This document shows, in pieces, positions 11,600 to 23,285 of a stretch of DNA of 64,000 nucleotides (its first letter is position 1; every line of letters starts with the position of its first letter). The notes under the pieces were generated by a model. That model was not told the DNA's origin, did not search any database, and worked only from the letters and a program-made list of their open reading frames with translations. The DNA is taken from assembly GCF_014851395.1 (NCBI RefSeq), contig NW_024041150.1, positions 4,702,891-4,766,890 on the forward strand. The letters run 5' to 3'. Both the position numbers and the translations under genes were made by a program. The DNA is from Micropterus salmoides (Eukaryota > Chordata > Actinopteri > Centrarchiformes > Centrarchidae).

Positions 11600-12148
11600 T
11601 TCCGATGATAATTATCTCAAGATCTCGAGACAACGAATGTTGTTTTCCGTGATAACGGGATTTTCTCTTGATCTCAAGATAACAAAACAGTAGTTTAACA
11701 CGGGGGTCAGCAGGAGCATTTCTTTCTGATCATTTCAAAGAGTTTCCTGTGTCAGTTGGTACAGGATATACAATCAGGGTGTGTGTTTGATCCTCACGTA
11801 AGGCCAATTTTTTTTTTTTTATTATCTCTTCAACAAAGTTCTTATAAAATGACTGTTTCACATGCTCACAATAAAGCATGTGTGGATTCCCCTGAATCTC
11901 TTCATAACAATTTTGTTAAAAAGAATAATAAAAAACTCCCAAAAGAAGAAAAAAAATGATTGAGAGCAGGACTCAAACACACAATCATTGGATTACATGT
12001 CCTGTGCTCTACCAACTGAGCTAACCAGTGACACTGGAAATCTTTCTGAAGTTATCCTAAAGAAACGCACCTGCCACTCCTGTATTCACTATCAGTATTC
12101 AGTTATCTTGAGATCATGAGAAAATATCCCGTTATCATGGTAAAATGG
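11600..12148. mobile_element. Fold-back element with tRNA-like arms
   Basis: The two halves are inverted copies of each other. GATAACGGGATTTTCTC then TTGATCTCAAGATAAC at 11651-11683 pairs with GTTATCTTGAGATCATGAG then AAAATATCCCGTTATC at 12102-12136. The centre is the near-palindrome CACATGCT...AGCATGTG at 11859-11882. Each arm carries a tRNA-like stretch, at about 11745-11805 (+) and 11958-12030 (-), followed inward by a T/A-rich tail. The right-hand copy (40390-40945) lost 16 bases of its left arm between two TTTTC repeats. No transposase is present, so it is probably a non-autonomous element. Family unknown to me. Confidence 0.7.
11958..12030 (-). pseudogene. tRNA-like sequence (Thr-TGT-like), degenerate
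   Basis: Read on the minus strand it is 73 nt with a good A box (TAGCTCAGTTGG) and a D-stem GCTC/GAGC pair. A GGA/TCC anticodon stem encloses CATGTAA, which would place TGT as anticodon but with A instead of U at position 33. The B box is weak (GTTTGAGTCC) and the T and acceptor stems do not pair well. It is part of the fold-back element, so I treat it as derived and probably non-functional. Confidence 0.55.
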
Positions 12149-13011
12149 AATAAAAAATATTTTAACAGATGGCGCATAGAGCTTCCTTAGATAATTCTTT
12201 TCAGCTTTTTCCTGATTTTATGAATTGATATTTTGCCATCGATTTTCGTTGTTCTAGCTGTTTTCCGTCCAAAAACAGTGTTGCTTGTGTCAACAAAGAC
12301 CGTCTGGCGGGCCACCATCTTGTTTAGATCGGCTGCGGTCTGAAGTTTAGTTTGTGTCATTTAAGTGGAGAAGAAGAGTGTGATTTGGCGGAGGCGATCT
12401 TATCGGCCTCTGCTGCCGAGCTACACAGACATGCAGGATAAGACCACCCACAGCCCTGTAGGATGATCTGTTCTCAAGCTGTGGCCTGTAAAGCATGGGA
12501 GTGCTTTTGGTCATATATTGATTGTTTTTATCAATATTTCAATGTTTTGGAAGCTTTATATATTTGGAACGTGGTTGTGTGGAGAGAAATAATGTTTTGA
12601 AGAATAACTACCAATAAAAGTGAACATATAAACAGTAAATATGGCCAAAACATGGACATTCGCCTGGTAAATTTTTGAAAGATTGTGTAGTAACTGTTGT
12701 ATATCATTTTCTTTTCATCAAATTTACAGTTACAGTTGTATTCTAGGTGTTTTAGAAGATATTCAGGTGCATTATAATCTATCTTATGATGGTTTTGATG
12801 GTTTATTGCATCAAAATATCATATTTCGTCTGTATTTCATATCCATGTAGTCTGTAATGGTAAAATAAATGTTAATATATCAAAGGAGACCAGAATTTTG
12901 CATCTAGGCCTAATGGTTGAGGAGATATTACTGATTTATTTTGGGTATGTTATCTTCTGCGTTTTTCCTAGAAATAGGTGCCAGGTACCATGTGGTTAAA
13001 ACCTCATTATT
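12149..13011. other. Non-coding DNA, end of the duplicated block
   Basis: No gene is recognised. GC-richer around 12290-12480 (GGCGGGCCACCATCTTGTTT), then AT-rich. The homology to 40946-41790 stops exactly where the AGGGCCC array begins. Confidence 0.5.
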
Positions 13012-13112
13012 AGGGCCCGAGCACGACCGTGCGAGGTCCCTATTGAATTTGCTCGGATTATATTTTTAGGGCCCGAGCACGACCGTGTGAGGTCCCTATT
13101 GAATTTGCTAAG

Positions 13113-13155
<43 letters not shown>

Positions 13156-15060
13156 ATATATATATATATACAGTATATTTTTTAGGGCCCGAGCACGACC
13201 GTGTGAGGTCCTATTGAATTGCTCGGATTATTATTAGGGCCCGAGCACGACCGTGTGAGGTCCCTATTGAATTGCTCGGATTATTATATTTTTTTATTAG
13301 GGCCCGAGCACGACCGTGCGAGGTCCCTATTGAATTTGCTCGGATTATATTTAGGGCCGAGCACGACCGTGTGAGGTCCCTATTGAATTTGCTCGGAATT
13401 TTTAGGGCCCGAGCACGGCCGTGCGAGGTCCCTATTGAATTTGCTCGGATTATTAGGGCCCGAGCACGACCGTGCGAGGTCCCTATTGAATTTGCTCGGA
13501 TTATATTTTTAGGGCCCGAGCACGACCGTGCGAGGTCCCTATTGAAATTGCTCGGATTATTATATAATATATATATTTTTTTTTTTTTTTTTTCTGCAAA
13601 GTAGGCCCAAATGACATGGCCTAAACATACTCGAAAACTCACCAAAATTTGCAAACATGTCAAACCGGTGAAAAATTTCGTATTCTACAAGTTTCGCACA
13701 TGGGCGTGGCAAAATGACTCGCTAGCGCCACCTAGAAATTGGAAATGATTAGCCCCTCGTTCACGTTCAACCTACATGTACGAAATTTTCTGGGGACATG
13801 TATCGTATCAAGACGCACAAAAAAGCCTCAAGAACCCATAGCCTAAAGTCAACAGGAAGTCGGCCATTTTGAATTTTATGGCCATTTTTGGATGATTTAC
13901 ATACTTCGTACTTTAACGAACTCCTCCTAGGGATTTAGTCGGATCGACGTCAAATTTCTGCTGTGCCTTCTAAAGGCATTGACGATGAAAAGTTGTGCTA
14001 TTTGCGAGTTTTCGTCAATGGGCGTGTCCGTGGCGTGGCGTCAAAGATCAGCTCTTCGCCATGACACGGAAGTTGTCGTAACTTCAGTGTACATGCTCAC
14101 ATCTGGACCAAACTGTACATGTAGGATGAGAGTCCCGCCCTGAAACACATGTACATGCTGACATTCACAGACAGTCATAGCGCCACCTGCTGGCAACAGG
14201 AAGTGACTTTAACGAAGCAGCCCCCGCCGCACGTTTCACCTACGTGCACGAATTTTCTGTGGTACGTGTATCTTGTCCAGACGCACAAAAAAGCCTCTTG
14301 GAGCGATGCCCTAAAATCAACAGGAAGTCGGCCATTTTGAATTTTACGTCAAATTTTGGATGATTTACACATTCGTACTTTAACGAACTCCTCCTAGGGA
14401 TTTAGTCCGACCGACCTCAAATTTGTGCTGTGCCTTCTAAAGGCATTGAAGATGAAAAGTTGTGCTATTTGCAAGTTTTCGTCAATGGGCGTGTCCGTGG
14501 CGTGGCGTCAAAGATCAGCTCTTCGCCATGACACGGAAGTTGTCGTAACTTCAGTGTACATGCTCACATCTGGAACAAACTGTACATGTAGGATGAGAGT
14601 CCCGCCCTGAACACATGTACATGCTGACATTCACAGACAGTCATAGCGCACCTGCTGGCAACAGGAAGTGACTTTTAATGAAGCAGCCCCCGCCGCACGT
14701 TTTACCTACGTGCACGAATTTCTGTGGTACGTGTATCTTGTCCAGACGCACAAAAAAGCCTCTTGGAGCGATGCCCTAAAATCAACAGGAAGTCGGCCAT
14801 TTTGAATTTTACGTCAAATTTTGGGATTTACACACTTCGTACTTTAACGAACTCCTCCTAGGGATAGTCCGACCGACTTCAAATTTGTGCTGTGCCTTCT
14901 AAAGGCATTGAAGATGAAAAGTTGTGCTATTTGCGAGTTTTCGTCAATGGGTGTGTCCGTGGCGTGGCGTCAGAGATCAAGTCTTCGCCATGACACAGGA
15001 AGTGTTGTAACTTCAGTGTACATGCTCACATCTGAACCAAACTTTACGTGCTTGATAACT
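13012..15060 (+). mobile_element. AGGGCCC repeat element with tandemly expanded end
   Basis: The element begins with nine tandem copies (13012-13560) of a ~50-65 bp terminal unit starting AGGGCCCGAGCACGACCGTG and containing CCCTATTGAATTTGCTCGG. The tandem copies are separated by variable AT tracts. The body follows from about 13590 (TTTCTGCAAAGTAGGCCC). It contains three tandem copies of a ~465-bp internal unit, marked by CTCCTCCTAGGGAT at about 13921, 14388 and 14852. The far end is missing, because the sequence changes near 15060. Related copies are at 25597-26934 (+), 47926-48510 (-) and 54370-56094 (-). Complete copies end TGCTTGCAGCTTTAAA. It looks like a non-autonomous DNA element, and no transposase is seen. 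Confidence 0.75.
13115..13170. repeat. (TA)n microsatellite
   Basis: A TA run with one TCTA interruption, lying between the second and third terminal units of the AGGGCCC array. Confidence 0.9.
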
Positions 15061-16518
15061 CTCCCACCCGCTATGGAGGACCGATCTGACACAGTCAGAA
15101 ATAAATACAGAATAATAAATGCTCAATAAATAAATAAGCATCCAATTAATACACAAAAATTAAGTAAATAAATAAATGTAGGTAGTAATTAATTATACAA
15201 GGAGACATAAATGTATATTTAATTAGTGCCTTTACTTATTCCCTTTGTTATAATTACCTTATTTGTTTATTCAACTTTATTTATTACTAATTTTTTTAAT
15301 GTATTTATTTATGTGTGTGTTTTAATATTTTTTCTGTTTATTATCTTCCTTTGTATTTATTTACCTTATTTATTTTCACCCATGGTATTTATTTCTGCCT
15401 GTCTTTTTTAAATTTTTGTATGCATTCTGCTCATATGCAAATGAGAGGGGCTGTGTCTCAAGGGGTATCTTCTGCTATTGGTGGACAGTCAGACAGGAGA
15501 GCTCCTACTCTGCCTGCAGACATCAACGATCTTGCCCCTCACACAGTCAGATGGCTTCCTTCAGTGCGCTGAGGTGTTAACAACTCTGAGACAATACTAC
15601 CAGCAATGTCTTCCTTCTCTTTTCACGTAGAAGCACCGAGACAGTGCTTTCAGTTTGCTGCATGCATGGACACAGAACTGCGGTATAGGGAGAAGCACAC
15701 GGTCAGCTGGCTGCAGCAAATCTGGAGTGCACTCGTATTCAATTCTGTATGGTAAATTCAGTTTTTAACGGAGCAGAGCGAGCTGACAGGCAGAGTTAGA
15801 GACTTTTTCTGTCCGTTTCCTCTTTACAAGACGCATGTTGCAGTCAGAGTCTTCTCTGAGATGCGAGCACGACATACAACACATTATCAAATTACACAAC
15901 GGATATACAGTATGAAAAATAAGATTGATGGATTATACTCACGGAAGTATAAAACCTTCTGGGTCTATTAAAAGTAAAGTAACACACAAAAATGTCCGGG
16001 AAATTACTTACTTAGATTTAAGTACTGCAGTTGTCATTTGAATACCTTCCTACCTTTCTGATAGGAGCCTTTGAGGTGGTATAAAACATCTTTTATATTC
16101 TGATTTGAGTTGTGGACAACTATGACCCATGAATTAAAAAAACATTTCACTGCCCAAGTCAGCTATAACACAAGTTTGATCATCAGACTACATGCTGTAC
16201 AGTATTTGTGGACAGATTTTGTCCCAGGATTTTATGCATTCTCTTCTTCGTTGCATGATTAGAATAATAAGGTGAGAATGGTCTATTCTGAGTTCATCCT
16301 GCACTGCAGCAGCTATAAAGTCCATTTAATCCCCAAAACGCTTTTCTTTAGGCAGGCTGGAGCAGAAAACAACTCACCTTTCTCAAGTTGTACAGTAATG
16401 TCACATGTGTTGAAGGTGGATCAAACAAGCTAATCTTAAAATGTCAAAGTAGAGAGGAGCCTAGTAGGCCTATTTATTTTCATTCATTACACAATATGAT
16501 AAGCTATGCAGACAGTTG
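15061..16518. other. Non-coding DNA up to the contig end
   Basis: AT-rich AAATAAATAAATAAG-type sequence at 15100-15210, T-rich 15225-15420, and mixed composition after. Short ORFs have no recognisable motif. It matches nothing else that I can see in the window. Confidence 0.4.
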
Positions 16519-17018
16519 NNNNNNNNNNNNNNNNNNNNNNNNNNNNNNNNNNNNNNNNNNNNNNNNNNNNNNNNNNNNNNNNNNNNNNNNNNNNNNNNNN
16601 NNNNNNNNNNNNNNNNNNNNNNNNNNNNNNNNNNNNNNNNNNNNNNNNNNNNNNNNNNNNNNNNNNNNNNNNNNNNNNNNNNNNNNNNNNNNNNNNNNNN
16701 NNNNNNNNNNNNNNNNNNNNNNNNNNNNNNNNNNNNNNNNNNNNNNNNNNNNNNNNNNNNNNNNNNNNNNNNNNNNNNNNNNNNNNNNNNNNNNNNNNNN
16801 NNNNNNNNNNNNNNNNNNNNNNNNNNNNNNNNNNNNNNNNNNNNNNNNNNNNNNNNNNNNNNNNNNNNNNNNNNNNNNNNNNNNNNNNNNNNNNNNNNNN
16901 NNNNNNNNNNNNNNNNNNNNNNNNNNNNNNNNNNNNNNNNNNNNNNNNNNNNNNNNNNNNNNNNNNNNNNNNNNNNNNNNNNNNNNNNNNNNNNNNNNNN
17001 NNNNNNNNNNNNNNNNNN
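16519..17018. other. Assembly gap of 500 N
   Basis: Exactly 500 unknown bases, the hallmark of a scaffold join of unmeasured size. Any ORF spanning it is an artefact. The missing exons 2-3 belonging to the orphan exon at 7715 and the rest of the Tc1 transposase could lie in it. Confidence 0.99.
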
Positions 17019-17610
17019 CACCTCCACCATGCTTTACTGATGAGCTCGTACGCTTCGCATCATAAGCAGTTCTTTCTTTCTCCACACTTGGCCTTTCCAT
17101 CACTTTGCTAGAGATTATATTGGTCTCATCAGTCCATCAGATTGTGCCCAGAACTTTTGTACTTCTTTTTGCAAATTTCACTCTGGCCTTCCGATTCTTC
17201 CTGCTGATGATGGTTTGCATCTTGTGGTGTGGCCTCTATATTTCTGCTCTCTGAGTCTTCTTCCAACAGTGGATTGTGATACCTTCACCCTGCACTGTGG
17301 AGGTCGTGCTGATGTCACTTCCTGATGTTTTGGGGTTTTCTTCACAGCTCTCACCATATTTTGTCATCAGCTACTGTTGTTTTCCTTGGCCGACCTGTTG
17401 GACGTCTGTTGCTCAGTGCACCAGTAGTTTCTTTCTTTTTCAGGACGTTCCACATTGTTGTGCTTGCTCTGCCCAATGTTTGTCCATTGGCTCTGGTCGA
17501 TTTTCCTTCTTTTCACAGCTTGACGATGGCTTGCTTTTCTCCCACAGACAGCTCTCTGCTCTTCATGTTGGTTTATCCTCTTTAACAGGAAATGCAGTCT
17601 TTATAGGTTT
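17019..17610 (-). mobile_element. Tc1-like transposase relic, cut by the gap
   Basis: Read on the minus strand from about 17610, the translation starts MKSRELSVGEKQAIVKL, typical of fish Tc1 elements (paired-type DNA-binding domain). It continues through RRPTGRPRKTT (the GRPR AT-hook-like linker) and ends in WTDETN and TSSVKHGGG near 17020. The WTDET Asp belongs to the DDE/DDD catalytic domain, whose remaining part should lie in the N gap. An internal stop (KL then TGA) and frame changes show it is dead. Confidence 0.85.
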
Positions 17611-17614
17611 GAAC

Positions 17615-18070
17615 CAAGGACGAAAAACGCTAGCATTTTGAAATATTGCCATTTTGATGATGTGAAACTTTGCAATTTGGATAGGTTTAGTCACAAAAAG
17701 TACTTGGTTGGTTTTAGGCAACAGAATTACTTGGTTATGGTTAGGAAAAAATCATGGTTTGGTTTAAATTACTATGTACGTCAGTTAACTAATATCACTT
17801 TGTGTAGCTTCCCTAACTTAAATAAAAATATTTAACATTGACTTTTTGTTTCACACGGGACACGAACCCCAGTCTCCTGGTTCAAAGTCAGTGTTCTGGC
17901 CCAACAACCACATTACTCAGTCTCTTCTGTTAAATATAATACACCTACCTTTACCGTCACAAACCGACGCTACAGGGCGTCCCCCACTGCGTTGAACTAT
18001 GACAATAAAGGGATCCCCAGTGCGTTACAAACTGTCGATGATGGCTCTTGACCATGCGTCCATATGTGAC
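17615..18070 (-). repeat. Interspersed repeat R2, inverted copy
   Basis: The reverse complement matches 4135-4580. CAGTCTCCTGGTTCAAAGTC at about 17873-17892 is the complement of the diagnostic stretch. It lies immediately beside the Tc1 relic's 5' end. Confidence 0.7.
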
Positions 18071-18179
18071 AAGTCAGGGAGAGAGAAAGCGTTGCAACAT
18101 TACATCAACGGTTTGAGGTATTTTCTGGATATAGATCAATTATCAGAAAAGTGAATTCTACCCAATTAATGAAATCGCT

Positions 18180-19318
18180 AACCAAATTGCAGGTTCAGCC
18201 ATTTTGATCCAAATTTCCTATTCTGGCTTCAAATATCTTGGTATCCAAATGCTCCCTTTTCCTTACTCTTCTCAGCCAACTGCACTCCCCAACTGGATCA
18301 GATGAAAGCAGAATTCATGCGCTGGGACAGCCTCTTTCAATCGTAGGCAGGATAAACTTTGTTAAACTACCGTATTTCCAAGTTTATTTTACTTTTTTCA
18401 ATGTATTCCATTTTTCTACTGAAATCATTTTTGAGATCAACAGATCAGACTGTGTCTACCTTCATTTGGGCAGGTAAGCAACCAAGGATTATGAGTCAGA
18501 GGGATGGGGGCTTAGCTCATCCAAATTTCATGCACTACTACTTTCCCAATTTACGTTGAATCCTGTGGTGATTTAAACTCTCAAGATCTGGGCTCAATTC
18601 CGAATAGCTGGATATTAAATTAGAAAATGAATGGCAAGATAGAGCTATCCAGAGAGTGAATACACTTCTGACTAGGATTAATTCAATTCAAAACGTTTTA
18701 TAGATAACATTTTAGTAAAGCTAAGACAATCAGAAATATAGCCAGATGTGGATGATAGGTGTAACCGCTGTGTGCCAGTCAAATGCCAATTCACTCACAT
18801 GTTTTGGTCATGCTGACCAGTTTCTGGGCCTATGTGTTTGACGTTCTGTCATGGGTGCTGACTATCCACTTGGAACCCTACCCTACCTATTTCTGGTGCA
18901 CCTGAAATGGTGAATTTTCTCTCAACGTCCAAAGACGCTAACACTGTAGCTTTTGCGACTCTGTTGGCACGGTACAGAAACTTACTTTGTTGGAAATCCC
19001 CAACACCTCCTTCAAAAGCTCTGTCGCTCAAAGACATGTATTTCCTTAATTTGAGAAAATCAAATACAAAATCCTTCTCCCAGTGGTAACCTTTCATCTC
19101 CTATTTTGAAAGACTTCACACTCTGCCAAAAGACTAAGCTTGGTCTGTGCAAGCTTTTTCTTGTACTCTTGAATACTCTATTATCTGATTGTATCCACTC
19201 CAATATTTTTGTGGAGTTATTTACTAGTACCTTGAAGGGGGGATCGGGGAGGGCGATGGGGTCGAGTTGTTCACGGCTTGTTGTACTGTATTCTCTCAAT
19301 AAACCCATATATTAAAAA
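18180..19318 (+). mobile_element. L1-like LINE ORF2 C-terminal relic
   Basis: Frame-shifted translation gives the C-terminal L1 signature: FKYLGIQM-like near 18230, LSIVGRINFVKLPYFQVYF near 18330-18390, DQTVSTFIWAGKQPRIMSQR near 18440-18500, and RDGGLAHPNFMHYY near 18500-18545. Then come RCNRCXXXCQFTHMFW-like and a tail LVVLYSLNKPIY near 19275-19310. The sequence ends in an A-rich stretch (ATTAAAAAAATAAAATAAA), consistent with a 3' end made by target-primed reverse transcription. It has several frameshifts and no intact domain. Confidence 0.8.
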
Positions 19319-21371
19319 AATAAAATAAATTTCTGAATGAACAGGAAATATGTACATATACTCATTTGATTTAACATCCATACATGCAGCCACCAGCTCA
19401 TATATCTATCCACTTTAAGACTTTAAGGCTAAATTTTCTTTTATTATCCATTCTGCTGTCACACCTCTTACCTGTGTATAAAATAAAAATGTTTACTGCA
19501 CGAGAGCTGATTGTTTTCTTATTTCTTAGAATTATAACGTCCTATGTGTTGTCTTTGATATGTTAATATTGACAGTCTCCAATATTTGTTAATTACTAAT
19601 AGATGGATAATAAAAAATAATTTAAAAAAGCTGAACAAACTGCAAAACAGCCTTAAACTGGATTTATATACGAGCAGGTGGCTTTAAATTTTAATATTAC
19701 AAAAACAAGTGTATATGTCTGTTGTTATTCCAGCCTGTTGTTCTGAAATACTTTACATACACTGTTCATGCCTGACAGAAGCAGGTTTGTATGCAAAACA
19801 CAAAGCATCAAACTATGTATAGAACTCATGCAGGTCATTGTTGTCAGGCAGGTTCTAAAGGTACATTTTGTCCGATATTTAAATGTTTATTATGTAACAA
19901 AGACACAACAGAGAATAAAAACAATCATTGAAGATGAGGTAAAATTGGGAAGGAAATAAAGCTTTAGGTTTAGAAATTATCTATAAAATGCTCTTCCCTT
20001 TTTACTTGTATTTATTTTATTTATTTGCTGTTTGTGGTGACCCATCATTAATGCCAGCTTTAGGTAATGTTCATGGATTTCAACAGAGATTACAGAAGAG
20101 TTTCATGTGTTGTGACAGTATGATTATTGATAAAGATCTCTCCAAGGGAAAGACACGTAACCAAAGACAAGTAATAGAAAGTAATGATTAATGATTCCTT
20201 CCTGTAAAGGTTGAGTGCACAGAGTCAAAATGCATTTAGGCATTTATCTGGATCTTTTGAGTGAAATAAGAAGGTGACCTGTTTTTTTCTCAGTCACTGC
20301 TAAACATAACATAACGATAAGTATGTTAAACAAGCTGTATGTTTGTGCTAGACATAAACATGCAATTTCTCCTGATTTATTTGCATGCTAAAATGGTGGT
20401 TAACAAGCAAGGTTAGCAATAAATGTCAAGGAAGCAGAGTGCAAATTGTGTAATTGAAGAAAAACATGTAGATGGTTCAAAACTTGGATTGGTGACCTCA
20501 AGTCACTGAAGGATCTGGATACAAAACTGCTTAAGTGACTGCCGTAATTAACTCACACCAGCACTAAAGAACATCCCTCTGTGTCGTCAGGTAGTTGTTT
20601 ATAAAAGATAATTAGCATAATTATTAAGACAGGTTTTAAATCTAGATTTTCCAGGAAGAGGAATAAGTAATAACTGGACATAAATGAAGTGTGAGTGGAT
20701 CACATGCACATTTCTTAGTCAAATAAATGTTGTGGAGTGTGACAGTTCTTTGGCACGCTAACCTTCTCTGTGTGTTCACTATTTTTGTGATGCATCATTT
20801 ACATATTTATGTTACTCCTTTCCTCAAAAGAACAGGTGTAGATAATCCTCAAACTGCTGCACGTTATCACCTGCCATATTTGAGGTCTGGATTCAGAGGA
20901 CAAAACATCGGCTACTAAAGTAGGGAACGTTGAGTGGATCTTGCTGCTATTGAAGGTAAATTTTGTCATATTACTTTTTTTCACATAAGTGTATTATAAA
21001 GACAAATGAACAAGCAAACTGTAACAAGCAGAAAGCTTTGGACTGTGTACAGAATAATGAGTTTTATTTACTTTGGGGTTTATACACTCTCTTCCGTGAT
21101 GAGCCGGGAGTAAAGGAATTTAGGGATGCTATGACACAAGTTTTCCCAGGTCATCTAAGGGTGAATTGCTGAGTTATGCTGGCGCCATGTCCCCTTGGGT
21201 GATACTCATTAAACCATGTTATATAAGCCATCAGTCTCCAAACCTTCATTAGACCTGAACCTGGCTTACAATATTTCTTTAACAGGAGTATTTTAAATAA
21301 CTTAAAATGAGGTAAAGAAAGAATGATGAATTATGAAATCTCTAAATAACAAAGTAATACTGTTTTAAAGT
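19319..21371. other. Non-coding part of a tandem receptor unit
   Basis: No gene. 19720-19960 resembles 63600-63860 (TTTACATACA, GTATGCAAAACACAAAGCAT, GAGAATAAAAACAATCA), and 20095-20220 resembles 46380-46490 (AACCAAAGACAAG, TCCTTCCTGTAAAGGTTG). This shows that the same unit flank precedes genes A and C. Confidence 0.55.
20820..20970 (+). promoter_or_regulatory. Conserved upstream block of the receptor units
   Basis: AGAACAGGTGTAGATAATC, GAGGACAAAACATCGGC and AAGGTAAATTTTG recur at about 6510-6660, 35275-35410, 46915-47040 and 53260-53390. The block ends in AAG|GTAAAT in three copies, which could be a splice donor of a non-coding first exon. That is only an inference. Confidence 0.35.
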
Positions 21372-22725
21372 CATTTCAAGATTCAAGAAGTTATTGTCAT
21401 ATGCACAGTAAAATACCCACAACGGCTTTCGACCATACAATGGAAATCTTACTTTGCAATTCTCCCTTAAAATATAAAAAATATGAAATTATGTCAATAT
21501 CTAAATATAAAATATATAAAAGTATTAACTACAATAAATTAATTACAATAAACAACATATCTCTCAGCCTGTGATTACGTGAAAAGCAAAAACCTGAGTG
21601 CAAAAGGTGAAAGAAAGCCAATATTAGTGGGGGAGGTAGTGTTTTATTCATTGTTCAACAGTCTGATGGGCTGTGGGTAGAAGCTGCTTGATAGTCTCTT
21701 TGTCCTCTATTTCACACTTTTGTAGCGTCTCCCTGACGGCAAAAGAGTGGAGAGACTGTTGTGGCTGTGTGCTGTCTTTGATGATGTTGTGGGCCCTTCT
21801 GATCACCCTGGTGGTGTAAATGTCCTGTAGTGATGTGAAGGCTGCTCCAAAGATGTACTGTGCAGTTTTTATCACACGCTGGACAGCCTTCCAGTCCTGG
21901 GCAATGCAGTTTCCATACCACACTGTGATTGAGTTGGTGATCACGTTACTAAGGATTTTGGTTGACATGCCAAATTTGCTCAGCCTTTTTAAGAAGTACA
22001 GTCTCTGATGTGCCTTCTTCAGAAGCTGGTGGCTATTGTGAGACCAGGTGAGATCCTCGCAGGTTCCGAGTAATTTGAATGTTCTCACCCTCTCCACCTC
22101 TGTTTCACCAATGTATATAGGCGTGTGCTGCTCCTTCCTCCTCCCAGGATCAATAATCATCTCCTTGGTCTTAGCATTTAAGGAGAGGTTATTTTCCTAA
22201 CACCATGCCGACAGTCTATATGCTGACTCCAGTGACGGTGGTGTCGTCCGTGAACTTTATAATCCTGGTGTTGGTCTGGGAAGTCACGCAGTCATAGGTG
22301 AAGAGAGTGTACAGCATAGGGCTCAGCACGCAGCCCTGGGCTGTCCCTGTGCTTATTGTGCTGATGCCTGATGTCGGGTTTCTTACTCTCATTGACTGGG
22401 GTCTCTCTGTCAGGAAGTTCAGCACCCAGTTACAGAGGGAAAGTGTAAGTCCGAGGGTAAAGAGCTTTTTGGAGAGCCTGTGTGGTATGACCGTGTTGAA
22501 TGCTGAGCTGTAGTATATGTGTGCTTAGCCTCCAAATGTGTGACTGCAGTATGGATGGCAGCACTGACAACATCATCAGTGGACCGGTTCTGTCTATATG
22601 CAAACCGAAAGGGGTTTTAGGCGGCTTGATTACATACAAACTCAATGCAAAGACGCAAATTCGCTCCGGGCAGTGTGAAAGAGGCGTTTGTCAAATTTAT
22701 CAACTAGGGCGATGACACGATGTTG
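21372..22725 (-). mobile_element. LINE relic: RT C-terminal half and 3' tail
   Basis: The minus strand encodes RT-type blocks. TAQGCVLSPMLYTLFT and IIKFTDDTTVTG (the catalytic YADD region, here FTDD) lie at 22216-22425. Then 21648-22160 reads TFKLLGTCEDLTWS, LLKKAHQRLYFLKRL, VWYGNCIAQDWKAVQRVIKT, and a C-terminus typical of fish Jockey/CR1-type elements. The 3' tail at 21372-21470 (AATAACTTCTTGAATCTTG on the minus strand) matches the position expected for a LINE 3' end. Frame breaks lie between the blocks. The upstream part of the same element probably continues at 23450-23815, split by repeat R1. Confidence 0.85.
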
Positions 22726-22779
22726 TCAGCGGCTTGGGAGTGTTGTTTGGAGAGGATCAGGCGAGCGGTGTAATGACAA

Positions 22780-23285
22780 TCCACTGGCCGACTGAGAGCT
22801 GCTAAAGAACGGGGAAGTGTACAGAGAGCAGTGCTGCAGCTTTCAGACAAATAAACACCCGTAGTCGGTCTGGATTCTGCTCTGACAGCTGCACTGTTTA
22901 CCTGCAGGAGGAGCTCAGAGTTAACTGCTTTTATTAAATTAGCTTTTTACTTTAGTTTTTGGGATTACAACTCGATTTTTCTTCACTTGCGCTTCTCGGC
23001 AGCTAGCTTCCGTGCACATCCGGTTCCACGGTTGTTGTTAGCGTCGGATGGCACCAGAATTCAGCTTGACCACTGCTTCATATTTATATCAAAACCGGAC
23101 AAAGCTGGACATGGGGAAAAGAAAGCAAGGAAGTAGAACTACCTGGTGAGTTCAGAAAATGTGTGTCTGTAAATTTATTCCAACTATTGTTGTTTACTGT
23201 GAACAGGTTAGCGTAGCATAGCCCAGCAGGTTCCGAACTCCATTCAGAAAACAAACCTTTTCTGCTGACTTGCTGACAGCATGAA
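22780..23285 (+). repeat. Interspersed repeat R1, second copy
   Basis: Matches 3750-4130 in the same orientation (ACAAATAAACACCCGTAGTC, GGTTCCACGGTTGTTGTTAG, GGAAGTAGAACTACCT). It sits between two pieces of a minus-strand LINE, so it may have inserted into it. Confidence 0.6.

Larger units (their letters stand above)
1..13011 (+). repeat. Left copy of a ~13 kb duplicated block
   Basis: Position 1 corresponds to 29070 and the match runs colinearly to 13011/41790, where the left copy enters the AGGGCCC repeat and the right copy does not. Differences I can see are scattered substitutions, many one-base indels, microsatellite length changes and a few larger indels. The left copy has about 230 bp (near 4690-4940) and about 80 bp (near 4530-4610) that the right lacks. 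The block carries a LINE relic, a 3' UTR-like block, a receptor exon 1, a minisatellite, a second RT relic and a fold-back element. It may extend left of the window. Confidence 0.95.

Noticed and set aside
11958..12030. A functional tRNA-Thr gene
   Set aside because: Position 33 is not U, the T and acceptor stems do not pair, and it lies in a repeated fold-back element.
13012..13560. A CRISPR-like array (regular ~50-bp repeats)
   Set aside because: The units are the element end itself with AT-rich slippage between them; there are no unique spacers of even length and the genome is vertebrate.
13211..13663. Long ORFs on both strands (150 and 110 codons) with repeated RARP and SNRDLT-type motifs
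   Set aside because: They are translations of the nine tandem AGGGCCC terminal units; the repetition is at DNA level and AT tracts break the pattern.
16388..17111. Several ORFs of 170-225 codons around 16.4-17.1 kb
   Set aside because: They consist almost entirely of unknown residues from the 500-N gap.
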